A stretch of 64,000 bases of DNA from Tretioscincus oriximinensis (GCA_022410635.1 JAJVDF010000003.1:3714667-3778666); one strand, 5' to 3'; shown: positions 32,890 to 45,163, counted from the stretch's first letter. Numbers and translations are program-made. Notes: generated from the sequence alone by a model not told the origin.

Positions 32890-33134
32890 TCACAGAACAC
32901 TTGATTAATGTCCACAAAATGGAACAAAGGCAGTATTCCTGAAATGTAATTTGCATGGAGTTGAGAACAGACCTTTTCTTATAACCTACCATCCACATGA
33001 AAATGTAGATTATGGCAGGCCCTGAATGGAGCCTACCATAGTCTACATTGGCACATAGATGAGNCTCTGGGTGAGACAGAATGTTGGACTAGATAGGCTG
33101 TAGCCCATTCAGCAGGCTTCCTCTTAGGTTCTTA
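32890..33134 (+). repeat. Old CR1 3' end
   Basis: AGTATTCCTGAAATGTAATTTG, GGAGTTGAGAACAGACC, AGACAGAATGTTGGACTAGATA and TAGCCCATTCAGCAGG ... TCTTAGGTTCTTA are the plus-strand CR1 3' landmarks. Confidence 0.75.
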
Positions 33135-33778
33135 TTTATGTTTGGTTTGATGCAAATTCGTTTGAACATAAAAAATATTTTACAATATCTGTGAGCTAAT
33201 TTGGAGAATATAAAAAAATGGTCAGAAAAAGAAAAGAGGAGAAACCCCACACACACACTTTTTTATCAGGAATTCAACATGGATATATTAATTCAATCTC
33301 TTACTTCCATCTTTTCTTGTTCTCTGCAGTACAATATTTCCTTCAAAATACCAATTTTGTAGACTTTAGCCAATCCTTTTTTCTATTTCTTTGTTTGAGT
33401 TTGTTTCTTTTCAGACACCAGATAATATTTGCTGTTGCACATGCTGCAAAATTATGCCACTAGAGACCCAGTGGAACACAAACCAGTCTTCTTGATATTC
33501 CAGTTCAGCTATTATACTACAACGGCTGAATTCAAAAACAGTTTTTGTCTGCTTTTCTAATTTTCACTTTGTCTCTTTACTTGTTCAGACAGCCTCCATC
33601 AACAAAACTTTTCTGCTTCCTGTTATTTAAGTAATCATCATTCCTATCAGATAAAACGTGTCAATGAACTGTGTCCAGCAATCTGGTTTTTTGCATAAGT
33701 TATAAACTGTCATGGGCATTGCTAAAAGGAAACAAAAACTACTGTTCTGTGTATCTAATTATTATATATGGATGGAAC
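33135..33778. other. Unannotated sequence
   Basis: AT-rich. No gene or repeat recognised. Confidence 0.5.
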
Positions 33779-34680
33779 AAATTTTAAAATCATTTTCTAG
33801 CAAGAGGATTTCATAGCACCTTAGATACTAAAAAGAAAAAGGTGGACAATACAAGCTTTTCTGAACAAGTCTATTTCACATGGTTGGTTGGTTAGTTAGT
33901 TCACTGGTTGGTTGGTTGGCTGATTGGTTGGTGGGTTGGTTGGTTGGTTGGATGGATGGATACTCTTAGCAAGGAATATTGCAGCATCTTAGGGACTAAC
34001 AAGAAAAAGGAAAGCAACATGAACAGACACGGATAGCACAGTTGCTAAGGAATCTATCTCTCATCTGGGAGATTGAGTTTCGAAGCCCTGTGTCAGAAAT
34101 GGGGAGGGGTGAGGACCTTCCACTAGCCTGTAATTCTAGCCAACCCAGCTATTCGAAAGCATGAATTGCAATAAAATGCAACTGACTGCAAGTAGATACA
34201 TGGGAACCACCACAGCCTAGTGCGGAAGATAAAATGTAAGCCTTCGGGCAAAAATACCCTTGTAAGCCACTTTGAGTTCCTTTGAAAGGTGAGAAAAGTG
34301 GGGCATAGGAACCTTCTTTTTTTTTTTCCTTTTTTCCCTTTTTTTCCTTTTTCTTTTCCTTTTCCTTTTCCTTTTTTTTCCTTTTTCTTTTTCTTTTCCT
34401 TTTTCTTCTTCTTCTTCTTCTTCTTCTTCCACAGACTACCACTTCAGATGATAGAATCTGAATGTGAATTCTTCTAGCATCTGAAGAAGTAGACTTGTTT
34501 ATAAATGCTGCTGCTGCCTCCTTGTTTCTTATTGATCTCTAAGGTGCTACGAGGTCCTTTATTTGATATTCTGGAGCTAGACTATTTAAAATCTACCACT
34601 TTCAAAAGCACCAAAATTAGCCGAATNGAGTAGAAATCCATCAATCTCTGGAATATCACCAGGTAGCTTTATATTTATAT
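33779..34680. repeat. Family B compound copy with GGTT core and SINE insert
   Basis: A plus unit (ATAGCACCTTAGATACTAAAA ... GTCTATTTCACATGG) is followed by a (GGTT)n run at 33,884-33,960. A second plus unit (TCTTAGCAAGGAATATTGCAG ...) is cut at 34,021 by a SINE-A. It resumes as CACAGACTACCACTTCAGATG and turns into minus units (AGCATCTGAAGAAGTAGACTTG ... CAAAATTAGCCGAAT, AGTAGAAATCCATCAATCTC). Confidence 0.75.
34022..34431 (+). repeat. SINE-A copy with long polypyrimidine tail
   Basis: SINE-A head (GACACGGATAGCACAGTTGCTA, TTTCGAAGCCCTGTG) and body (TTCTAGCCAACCCAGCTATT, GCAACTGACTGCAAGTAGAT). The tail has expanded into about 115 bp of T/C (CTTTTTT, CTTTTC, ending in a CTT array). The long open frames over the tail are translation artefacts. 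Confidence 0.85.
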
Positions 34681-36429
34681 TTATGTGCTTTTTAGGGGCA
34701 GCTTAAGTCTGCCTCAGCCCAAATGAAAATAAGTTGATTTACTTCTGATGGAACATACAATGAAGAGCTGTTATTGCTTTAATATTGTGTGTTCCAGTTT
34801 CATGGTACCTTGCTATTTTTAATCACTACAAAAAGACTCCTTTCTTGGCAAGATTTATATCATATCACACACCAAATTTCATTGCTCTTAATAAGCCTAG
34901 ATTCTCATTTAGCCCGTAATAAACTTCTGTTGCCTTCCTAATCACTAGAGGCTGCAAGCATGGTATTTGTTATTTTCAGCCTCTGTGTCAACAGCTACAG
35001 ATTTTGTGTGATGCACTATATAACATTTAACTTATAAAGTCCATAGATGCTGCCATGTTTGCATATAAACTATTTGGATAAATTGCCTTCTGCTGCTGCT
35101 GTTAATTAAAACAGCTGGAGTGGATTTCCAGCTCCCTGAGCAGAGGAAAAGATGGCAATAATGTCATTAATAGCAAACAGAAATTGGAATCAGCTCAGTT
35201 CGTCTAATATTAAACATAACGTATATTGCAAGGCTGGATTATCCTGTGTATAATAATTCCTCTTGTCAGTCGATCTGACTAACTTACGTTCAAATTCCTT
35301 TTTTATTTATTGCACATAACAAATAAGTCTCTAGAGTAGTATAGGAGTACAAATCATGATACTTTTAGAAATCAGATAACACTTGAAATGTGTCCTAACT
35401 TTATAACAAGCAAACTTTAAAATACAGTAGTCATTTCTCTTGTCAGGTGAAAATACAAAGAATAACTGGTCCCTATAATTCGGTATTCCTTTGAAACACA
35501 TAATAGGTCTTTGGTTTGTGATGCTGTTGGTTTCAGGATCAGTTATAACATAAAGCCTCGATGGCTTTAAGATTAGACAATTAAATTGTAAAGTTCCTCT
35601 CTCCATCCAATGAGGGCTCAGATGAGGAAGTGGAGCTTGTTGGTATTGAGTTTCTGGCCACTTACAGCCTACAAAAGTTCCCTGCATAACAGGCAGGGTC
35701 TTCTTCTAGGACTATAGATGAGTAAGTTTAATATTCAAGATATTGCAGATCACGGAAAAGACATGGAAGCACAGAAATGGTTAATTAGGGTATTTGAGTA
35801 ATGAGGTCGTGTACTCAGGCTCTTTCCTGGGAAAGAGCTATAGATAAACTGAAACTGATCCATCCAATAGCCATATCCTTATTTTTTTCTGTTAGTTGTT
35901 TACAATTGTATGGTATGTTGTTGAAAATCAAACCTTGGATCTCCTTATCTAAGGGTGCGTTACATAACATATCCTTACCAGATGTTCCAGCATCTTTATT
36001 CTTCATCAATACGCATTTTAGGTGTTGTCGCTAGGCTTCACCATGCATCATTAATAAAAGCACAAGGATCAGCAATTTCCTGATTGCTGATAATTTCAAC
36101 ATCCTAGTAAAATGTGTCGGGGTAAATGGGAGAAGCCAGAATCTCATACACTTCCTGGTTTAGCCCCACACTGAACATGCTTAGAATTACATCCTGGATA
36201 CTCAGCACTACAGCCTGGTAACTTGTCTCTCTTTAAAAGTTTGTTTGTGTTTGTTTGCAGCAGGAGGAAGATAAGTGTGGCAGGCCTTGTGAATGAGTTA
36301 TTTCAGAACTTTATGCAATTTCTTTTTTAGTTGCGTTGCCAATTCTCATTTTTAGTGTTCTATAGCTGAAATAAAGCCAGTGTCAGATTACTTTGTGCTT
36401 CATAGTCATCTGTGACTGTGAGATAGGAC
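34681..36429. other. Unannotated sequence
   Basis: No gene or repeat is recognised. A 118-codon minus frame at 35,331-35,687 has no domain features. CCATCCAATGAGGGCTCAG at about 35,603 is unexplained. Confidence 0.5.
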
Positions 36430-36671
36430 TCAAATTCATGAAAGCCAACTGTATCAATGGTTACTATTATGGATGCCTTGATGTTGCCTCCAGGTTGGAG
36501 GGACAGACACATTTCTTCTAAATGCCTTTGCAGGAAGTTGAGAATGGGTGAAGGTTTTGACTTCATTTTCTGCTTGAGGTGCCCAGATGCAACTGGTAGG
36601 ACACTGAATGAGACAATGCTGAAATTGATGGGCTATGGCATGATTCTCCATGGCTAGTCTTATGTTCTTAT
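36430..36671 (+). repeat. Old CR1 3' end
   Basis: AATTCATGAAAGCCAACTGTATC, GGATGCCTTGATGTTGCCTCC, GCAGGAAGTTGAGAATGGGTG and GCCCAGATGCAACTGG ... GTCTTATGTTCTTATG are in plus-strand CR1 order. Confidence 0.75.
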
Positions 36672-38209
36672 GAAATTTACAGATCTTCATAATCTATCAC
36701 AACAGATAATCTGTATATCATACAGATGTCCAAGTAGACACACAGACACACCAAACTGTTAATGGTCTTCAGTAGCCATTATCCAACAGTACTTACTTTT
36801 ATTATATATCTTTGGCTCATTATTTAACACTGACACACATATTTCTTAAAAAGAGAGAGAGAGATTTAGGCTGTTCCAAAATGTTTTATAAATCATGAGA
36901 TGTACTCTAAAGAAAAACCACTTTGCACACTTACTATGCTGAAAGATGACACATTACTTCTTCAGTACTACATTTAGTTTTGCCATTTCATTGGAAACTA
37001 AAATGCCACTTTAATGAAGAAAGCTGCCAGCTTAAATTATGTCTATTTCCACAGTGCCGTTTTCACAGGTTAGTAAATCAAAAGTTCTTTTTATACAGAG
37101 TACTGAAATGATAATAAATCTGATCACTCAAATATTACAAAAATCCCTCCACAGAAACCCATGAGCAGAATAAAAGCAGAGGGGCAGTTTGACTGTTTGC
37201 TGAGGGTGGGTTCTCACTAGAGAAAAAAAGGGCTGTGAATCCTGTGTGAAACCTAAATGTCCATGCTGTGCTTCTTTTTAATTCAAATTCAAACTGGTTT
37301 GGCTCTTCATTAGGCTCACAACAACTGGATCTTTGGAGTTTTTTCCCCAAAGAACTGGGTTAAAAGTAGGTTTTCTTCATTTTGATTTTTTATGCTCTGT
37401 CAAGGGTTTGGGAGCTGTTTGCTGGAGCTGTTGTATGAGGGAAAAGGGGAGGGCTGTATATTCCCTTCTGGCCAATAGGCAATGTGAGTGTTCCCCAGGT
37501 GTGTTGCCTTGGCAAGCCTTTGAATTGATCAATACACATTTGTCTTCCACAATACAACATCTCCCTTATCCCTTTTCCCAATAACTGGATGAATGGGTTG
37601 AGTGGCTGAACCAGTTCTGCTGATACTTAGTGGGAGTCAAGGTGTAAACACCAGCTTTCGTTTCTGAAGGAAACAAAATATTTTGTTTTCCGTGNTTTCC
37701 ATGGAGATTAACGGAGTTAACAGAGTAGTTAGCTATAAGGCTCTGACTTAAGGTAGCTTTAAATCAATTTCAGTAGTGTTCATTTATGTGTTCATTTTGA
37801 TTTTTTTTATAATGTCTTATTAAAGCTATCCAGGCTAGTTGCTATCACCACTTTTTCTGACAGTAGGATCAGTCTATCAAATAACCACTTATTTTGTGCA
37901 AGAGTGGACATGAGGGAGGATTATGGAATGAAGAATCCCTCATCTTCACTGTGAGCTAGTCTACTGTGGAAGCATTTTGGAGACCAGTAATTAGAGACAG
38001 GAAAAACTGCCTAATGGTGACATTGCTTTACTTTGTAAATTTCCAGGTGTGCAAAAGTAGCTTTGTTCTTGAACATGAGGTGAAGAGAATGGAAACCTAA
38101 CTAGGTGCCTAGCAACGATGTGTTGCCTTGAAGAAGGCAGCAAAGGGGAAGGGGGGCATGTTTAGTAGACACACCCACATATTTTTTTTAACTCCAGTGA
38201 GAACAGAGC
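36672..38209. other. Unannotated sequence
   Basis: No gene is recognised. Short open frames (up to 83 codons at 37,333-37,584) lack family features. A GA run (GAGAGAGAGA) lies at about 36,852. Confidence 0.5.
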
Positions 38210-38220
38210 CTGAGGGTCGA

Positions 38221-39398
38221 TGTGGTGGTGGTGGTTATAACAATCAAGAACATAATAAACAATACTACATAAAAATATACTAATAGAAAAAGATACATAA
38301 TATATATAAAGAACATATATAAATACTACGACACCCACAAATTAAACCCTCCCCCTCATTGTATACATAAGATGGTAACAGGAAGTATTTCCATATTACG
38401 TCCCCATTATGACATATTTATTTGTGTAACTAACAAGACCGACTGAACTATGAAAGTAATATTTGAAGTAAATAAGGCATAAGTAATGAACTTTGACCAA
38501 GGAATCCTGATTGGGACAGCCAGCATACACATTATTTTTCCCCTATATAATCAAACCAAAGGAATTATATCATACAATCCATCCATAGATCTTCTGTCCA
38601 TTTAGTCTTATCCTTCCATCCTCTGGCTATAACTATGTGCCCAGCTCTAATACTTTGTTTAACTATGTAAGTATCCTGACAATTAATATTTAAATTGTCA
38701 AGATAATTACACACCAATATGTCTATGAAAGGAATTTGTACTTGAGTTATATTATTTTTGTTAATATCATTTGCCCAAAGTTTCTAACCTCAGTGCAATC
38801 GAACCACATATAGTATCCATATTGCCGGCATCCATGCCAGCATAGGGGGATATGTGCATCATCTGTGAAAGTTGAGCTGGGGTTCTATACCACCTAGAGA
38901 TGAGTTTTAATTCTAATTTTTTTAGCCTATTATCTTTAATCTGTTGGATGCCACTTAACCAGCATAATCATACGTTTTGAAGGTGTGGTATATCTTGTTC
39001 CCACTGCCCTTTATTCATAACTTGTTATCTATATTTTCCTTTAATAAGAGTATTATAAATTTTGTGCATCAACCTATTTTCTTCTTTTAATCTTTTGATT
39101 ACAATTTTTTTCAAACTNTTCTACTTGACTATGCACTAATTCCTTTATGTTAGGGTTGTTGATATAATTAAACAAAGCAATTTTCTGAAGACAAAATCTG
39201 TGCAGATGGAATCCACTTAAATTTCTAATTTGATTTAACTGTATAGTATTGCCATTCATTGTCAAAAAGATCTCTAATTCTTAATTTTCTGTGGCGTTTG
39301 AAAAAATTAAGATACTGCATCATATTATCTTCTTCTGTGATGTTAATGACATTTATTGAGGCGAGTTGTCTCCAATCTTGGTTTAAAAACTTCATATT
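38221..39398 (-). mobile_element. L1 LINE, 5'-truncated, with 11 bp target duplication
   Basis: Flanked by CTGAGGGTCGA at 38,210-38,220 and 39,399-39,409. Reverse-strand translation near 38,800-38,910 gives the L1 ORF2 carboxyl landmarks (RWYRTPAQLS-like, then a Cys-rich segment), the same as in the L1 at 46 kb. The frames are extensively broken. The A-rich 3' part is at the left, ending in a TGG-type run (plus strand TGTGGTGGTGGTGG). About 1.18 kb. Confidence 0.8.
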
Positions 39399-39561
39399 CT
39401 GAGGGTCGACATCTTAATAAAAGGTTTGAGAAAGGAAAATGAAGTGTTAATGCTAGCCTAGTTTGGCAACATGGTAGCACTGGGATAGTANTTACGTTCA
39501 GACCTGTTCAATTGAATCTGCTCTGATATGAAATTGGTTATAATCCAGTGGCCTACAGACT

Positions 39562-40190
39562 ACATCATTTCAAAGAAATAGACATGTTAGTATGACTTGA
39601 AGCACCTTAGAGACAAGAAAAAGAGATGCAGAATGCCCATTTGTAGACAAGTCTACTTTTTTAGATGCACAGATAGATAGATGATCAATCTGAGAAGTAG
39701 GGGGAGAGATTCCCTCATAGCACCTTAGAGATTAACAAGAAAAAGGTAGTCAATTTCAGAGAAATAGCCATGTTAGTCTAATAGAAAGTCCAGCAAAGGA
39801 GCTAGCAGCACTTTGAGACTAACTTGAGAAAAGTGGGTGGCATAAGCTTTCGTAGACACGTCTACTTCTTCAGAAAAAGGTAGAAAAAGAAAAAAGAAAA
39901 AGAAAAAGGTAGGCACATGACAAGTCTGCTTCTTTAGATGGATGGGTAGGTAGGTACAGTAGTAGGCAGGCAGGCAGAAATTATAGCAAGGGGATCATAT
40001 AGAATATTGGAGATTAACAGAAAAAATGATTGGAAGCATGAGCTTTCTTAGACAAGTCTATTTTTTAGATGATCGTCAAGTAGCATCTGAAGTTTGCATC
40101 TGAAGAATTAGGCTTGCCTATGAAAGGCCATGTTGCCTTCATTTTTCTCATCAGTCTCTAAGGAACTACCAGACCTACCCACCCAGTTAG
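39562..40190. repeat. Family B compound copy with two microsatellite junctions
   Basis: A plus unit ends in GATAGATAGATGATC (39,667-39,685). A second plus unit is interrupted by a whole subfamily copy (39,755-39,872, near-identical to 28,826-28,955). Another plus unit reaches GGTAGGTAGGTA / GGCAGGCAGGCAG (39,945-39,977). Then come a plus unit and a short minus unit (AGAATTAGGCTTGCCTATG ... TCAGTCTCTAAGGAACTACC). Confidence 0.8.
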
Positions 40191-40262
40191 ATATTTTTAC
40201 ATTGCTTCATTCTTAAGAGTTTTCTGGCACTCTGGACAATCAGCATGCAAGTTAAAATTGCT

Positions 40263-40420
40263 TAGAATTAAAAGATAAAATCCAGTATTTTACTTTGCAC
40301 CTTTAATGGCTATAGAAAAAAGGAATTTTCTAATACTTGTAGCATCTGATGGGAAAAAGTACCTTTTTCATTCCCATTAAAGGTGTAAACGTCTGTCCTG
40401 GATTGTACCTGGAAATCATA
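40263..40420. mobile_element. Family C palindromic MITE
   Basis: The left arm TAGAATTAAAAGATAAAATCC ... TTTGCACCTTTAATGGCTAT pairs with the right arm CATTCCCATTAAAGGTGTAAA ... CCTGGATTGTACCTGG. The centre reads TTCTAATACTTGTAGCATC. Termini are degraded and no clear target duplication remains. Confidence 0.75.
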
Positions 40421-41140
40421 CAATTAATCAGAATAATCTTTTGTAACCTCTCGCTATTTTGGACTACAGTTTCTGACCACAGAAACAATTGATTCTATGT
40501 ATCAGGATATGCTAACAGCAGAAAAAATGGAAGATATCACATCCTGAGAAAGGTTGCTTAGAAAAGTGCTTCCTTTTTACCTGCCTGTAGTTTTCATTCT
40601 GTAGCATTCACAGAAATACAAGCACCTAAAATTACTGCTGAATGCAAAAACCTTAAAGCTGCTTTTAGGACCTTAATATACAAAGCAGTTTAGTGTTTGG
40701 GTTTTTTTTAACATTTATTTTTTTGATGAGACACAAACTCTTAGTATATTTTCCTTGCTATATACACTTTAAAAAAATCCCAAGCCTGTCTTGATTGCTT
40801 AAAATACTACAATCTTTTCCCATTAAATTTACTTACTTTTTTATTTCCAAAACTTTGCAGCAAATAGTTCTGTGCAGTCTGCAACTCCAACAACTGTCAA
40901 ATATGTCAAGTTCGTAGAAGGAAAGATGTACTCAGCTAGATTATAGAAGATTGTTCTGTTCTTTCATTCTTTGATGCCACATAGAACTCTGCTCAAGTAA
41001 TGGGCAACAGCATCCCTGACAATTCACATTTTAGTTCACTTTTTGAGTTTTACTGAATCAATAAGTTCCTTATGAACTTACGTTGGAATTTCTACAAACC
41101 TTGCAATGGTAGTATTATTTGAGAAAGAAAAGAANAACAG
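40421..41140. other. Unannotated sequence
   Basis: AT-rich. No gene or repeat recognised. Confidence 0.5.
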
Positions 41141-41142
41141 GA

Positions 41143-41268
41143 GTTTTGCAGCTTTAAATGGATGTGAAAAAATAAATTTTGACCAGGTGCAGTTTCTAAT
41201 GGCTCTACCACCTGGTGAAAATTCCTTTTTCACATCCATTAAAGAGGCAAAGCTCTTGTTCCATGAAA
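41143..41268. mobile_element. Family C palindromic MITE, ends lost
   Basis: TTTTGCAGCTTTAAATGGATG and TGAAAAAATAAATTTTGACCAG pair with CACCTGGTGAAAATTCC and TTTTTCACATCCATTAAAG around CAGTTTCTAATGGC. The outer TAGGGTTACCAGAT ends are not recognisable. Confidence 0.7.
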
Positions 41269-41432
41269 GGTGAGGAGAAATACTGTTTTGTTTTTATTGT
41301 TGGCAGCTCTGAGACCTTTGGATATATTGTAGGATATATGTATAAATAAATAAATGATAAATAGTAATAAATAATAAATAACAGAGTATATTAATCTGTC
41401 TTACATGTGTAGAAGTTCCAGCTAATNCACAT

Positions 41433-41622
41433 TAAGAACATAAGAACACAAGAAGAGCCATACTGGATTGGGCCAGAGCCCATCTAGTCCAGCATTCTGT
41501 CTCACACAGAGGTCCACCAGATGCACCTGAGCAGTAAGAATAGAAAAAAGCACGATATGCACCTGTTCATGTCTTCCTGCAAATGGTATTTCAGGAGTAC
41601 TGCCCGGAGTCAGCATCCATTA
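41433..41622 (-). repeat. CR1 3' fragment
   Basis: It starts at the AAGAACATAAGAACA tail, then AGAAGAGCCATACTGGATTG, CAGCATTCTGTCTCACACAG and GCAAATGGTATTTCAGGAGT. A deletion precedes GAGTCAGCATCCATTAG. Only the terminal 190 bp are present. More diverged than the 14.7 and 22.4 kb copies. Confidence 0.85.
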
Positions 41623-41934
41623 GTAACGACACATTTGCATGTGCATTTGTGTGCTCATGGTAGCATGCTCAGCACACTTATTTCTGAATGCTTTATCTAT
41701 GGTAGTTAAGAACATTGCTATCTTCAGATTGCTGGCAAGGATCAAAATCCAATAGATAGCAGCACCGACCTGCTTGTGACTGACATAGATACAAGTGAAA
41801 CACAGAATATGGATTCCCATTCACCTCACCCAGCAGAGCAGCTTTGTTTGCATGAGGAGAGGCTATAATCCACTTGTAGTTTATTAACGTTGTCCATGTA
41901 AACATGGAACTTCTGCAGTGGATACACTAAGACA
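41623..41934. other. Unannotated sequence
   Basis: No gene. A possible AGGCTATAATCCACTTGTAG motif at about 41,861 resembles part of family E, too short to call. Confidence 0.4.
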
Positions 41935-42190
41935 TTTTTACTGTCATCTGAAGAAGTAGACTTACCTATGAAAGGTCTTGTGCCTGCCCCCCACTTTTAT
42001 TTAGTCTCCAATGAAGTACGACAAACTGCTACCTACCTATCTTTCTATCTTATCTATCCATCCATCCAAAGAAGTACACTTGTCTACAAAAACTCATACT
42101 GCCACTATTTCTTGTTAGGCTCCTAAGTGCCATGAGATCCTTTTGCCAGGTATTCTGGACCCAAACCAGCACAACTACTTCTTTGAAAAG
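41935..42190 (-). repeat. Family B, two reverse units with tetranucleotide junction
   Basis: GTCATCTGAAGAAGTAGACTT ... TTAGTCTCCAATGAAGTACG is followed by ACCTACCTATCTTTCTATC and ATCCATCCATCC (42,030-42,068). A second reverse unit follows, AGAAGTACACTTGTCTAC ... CCAAACCAGCACAACTAC. Confidence 0.75.
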
Positions 42191-42510
42191 TTTTTATTAT
42201 AGTGCTTTAAGTCAGCTAAGTGAAAAAAGCTTCTATACATGGTTCCACTATAACCTTTCCTCGAAATTATTTACAATCTGTACATTCCTATATATGCATT
42301 CTCTTGGGCTTATTCCTCAGCATTTATTGTGGCTAAATATGACACATTACCTAGGAGCACTTATGCGGTCTCTGCTTTCACACTCTAAGGGAATACCTAA
42401 TGGGCTCTAAAAAGATTGCAAGATGGATGACTGGAAACAGTGTCCTTTATAATTCTGTTAGTGCATCTATACAGCAGTTCAGAGAAAAATCTACATGGTA
42501 GTTATCCTGC
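42191..42510. other. Unannotated sequence
   Basis: No gene or repeat recognised. Confidence 0.5.
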
Positions 42511-42746
<236 letters not shown>

Positions 42747-44483
42747 ATAATTTTAACAACAAATTCACTTACTGCAAGCAAGACACCTTATGCATGTTTC
42801 TAGCTGCTTATTATTCCTCAAATCATGACAATTTCACAAATAATATTCAACAACTTCTAAAATTTATTAAAAGTTCTGCAGTAAGCTTCACACATATTAT
42901 ACTGTTCTTAAATAGATGGGGCAAGGGAAAAGATTTTTCAAAGTGTGATAGATCTAGAAATTCTTTTCATTAACATCCATTCCCAGAAGGAACATAACAT
43001 AGTAACAAAAAAGTACTTTTTCTGCCATGCTATTTGTGATCATGTTTTTAATTGTCTCCTTAATTCTAAACCACTGCTGTGTTTGAAGTAAGCAAATTTG
43101 TGATTATATGTTAAAAAGAATTTAAGTACAATTCCCTGAAAACTATAGGCACAACTATCAAGAATATTCTCAAGGTAATTCCTTCATTTGTACTTAAACT
43201 GCAGACGGTTAGCGTCAGTGTTGAATGATATTCACAAGAATTGGTTCAGAAAGCTGTTCATGACTCGGAAAGAATTCTAATCTTCCTGTTAGTTTGCATC
43301 CTGGTGCTTTTTACTTTCTCGCTTTCCTTATACTCATGTGGCTTTATTTCCAAATGGTTTGTCATTCATGCCATCCTAGAATAAGAAAAGTGTGAATAAA
43401 AAGTATGCTGGAATACAGACAAGAACTGTATCCACACAGCTAAAACCTATCAGCATTGGAGAGCTCTGGAGGCAGTTCCNCTGCATTAGGTCACTGGCCT
43501 CCAGGACTTATGGCATTGAAATGGCCATTTTCTCTGAGATTTCCCATCATGGATAAAGTTTGATTTAGCAGCGAAACACCTCTGTACAGACAATGGCATG
43601 GAGGGCTTCCCGTTGGTGGAGTGAGATCTTACCTGAAATCATGCAAGACCTGGCTCCCAGCAGCCAGTCAGGGAACTGTTGGGGGGGAGCTGCATCTTCA
43701 CGACAGAAGCATCCTGCACATTGCTATGGCAGCAGTGCACTCCTCAGAGTAAGGCTCAGCTGCCACCACAGACACAAAGATGAGTNTGGGCAGAGGGGAG
43801 ATGGCTTATAGCCTGGGATAACCTAATATCCTGGGCTATTATACTATGCGTAGAGGCAGACAAGGTCAATAATCAGCTTGCAAGTTGAATTCGAGTTGTA
43901 GTTGCTACACCAAGTTGCTACCACAACCCACCCAAAAAGAAGAAAATAAAAGGTTTAACATCAGATGAACTGGATGCTGAACTGCTGTATATGGTTATTG
44001 CAGAAAATCTGTGATATGTAGATAGTTTTGCCCAGAATATATGTGAGTGAGAGGTGAAGCAATCTGATATTTTNTTTTCTTTTTTAATTTTATTAATATT
44101 CAAGTATAAAAAACAAAATGTGATTACAATTAAATAAATAAGTCTATGTACAAACANTGATACTGCCAATTACCTCTCTGCTTCTGTATCCAATTTTCTC
44201 ACTCTTTTATCTATAGTTAGGCTGAGTTATTTATAATTTATTTTAAGATATCCATCTAAAGNTACATTGTCCTTGCTATGCCTTTGCTTTAGTGGCTGCT
44301 GAAAAGCAATCTCCTCGAATGCATCCAGATGTTAATTTTCTTTTGCTGTCCTACTGTAACATGNAAGTGTCTTCCACAGTTAATTATTGGGACCCAGAAA
44401 TCATAACTCTCTAAAAATGCCTTCATTTCTGATAATCATCCTAGTTTTTCTCTTCCAGTTTAACAATAGAGCAAGTCTTTACC
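42747..44483. other. Unannotated sequence, G+C-richer centre
   Basis: 43,440-43,860 is less AT-rich than its flanks (GGAGGCAGTTCC, CAGCAGCCAGTCAGGG, GGGGGGGAGCTGCATC) and may be an old element. GAACTGTATCCACACAGC at about 43,424 is similar to family E/H ends. 44,075-44,160 is A/T-rich and could be a short L1 tail. No gene. Confidence 0.4.
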
Positions 44484-44780
44484 TGCATGCACATCACAAC
44501 GTAAAAACTGGAATAAAATTATATTCTGGAATATAGCAATCGCGTGTCGGTGCACAGAAATGTCTATATTCTGTGGCCAATGCTCTTTAGTTTTGTTGCA
44601 TGCAGCCCAAGGGTTTTTGTTTTACTTGCAGCATCCTATAGAAACAACTGCCATGTTTTGGGTTGTTTCATCCTCTCACATCAAATTTGTGCTCAATGCC
44701 CGCATGCAGCCACAGATGCGACAGGATGAGGGTTCTCCAGAAAAATGCCTGAATATCCCAGCAATAGTTTATTGCGAGAT

Positions 44781-44873
44781 AAATGGTGTTTACTGTGGGA
44801 TGACTGCTCAGCGACACTTAACACGTGTGCTGTTAAGTGTCGCTGAGCAGTCATCCCAAAGTAAACACCATTT
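44781..44873. repeat. 43 bp inverted duplication (42/43 match)
   Basis: The arm 44,781-44,823 (starting AAATGGTGTTTACTGTGGGA) is repeated as its complement at 44,831-44,873 with one mismatch, around the 7-base loop CGTGTGC. Only the left arm is expected from the other family D copy, so the right arm is secondary. The SINE-A begins at the next base. Confidence 0.92.
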
Positions 44874-45163
44874 GCAGGCACGGATAGCTCAGTCACTAAG
44901 TGTCTCTCAGCTGGGAGATCAGGTTTTGAAGCCCTGTGTTGGACGTGGGGAGGGGTGAGCACCTTCCACTAGCCTGTAGCTCTAGCCAACCCAGCTATTC
45001 GAAAGCATGAATTGCAAGAAATTGCAACTGACTGCAAGTAGATACATGGGAACCACCACAGCCGATGGGGAAGATAGAATGTCAGCCTTCGAGCAAAAAT
45101 ACCCTTCTAAGCCATTTTGAGTCCCTTTGAAAGGTGAGAAACCCAGTTCTTCTTCCTTCTTCC
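44874..45163 (+). repeat. SINE-A copy 3
   Basis: GCAGGCACGGATAGCTCAGTC, GGTTTTGAAGCCCTGTGTTG, TAGCTCTAGCCAACCCAGCTA, GCAACTGACTGCAAGTAGAT and a tail of CTTCTTCCTTCTTCC. It starts exactly at the edge of the inverted duplication. Confidence 0.88.
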
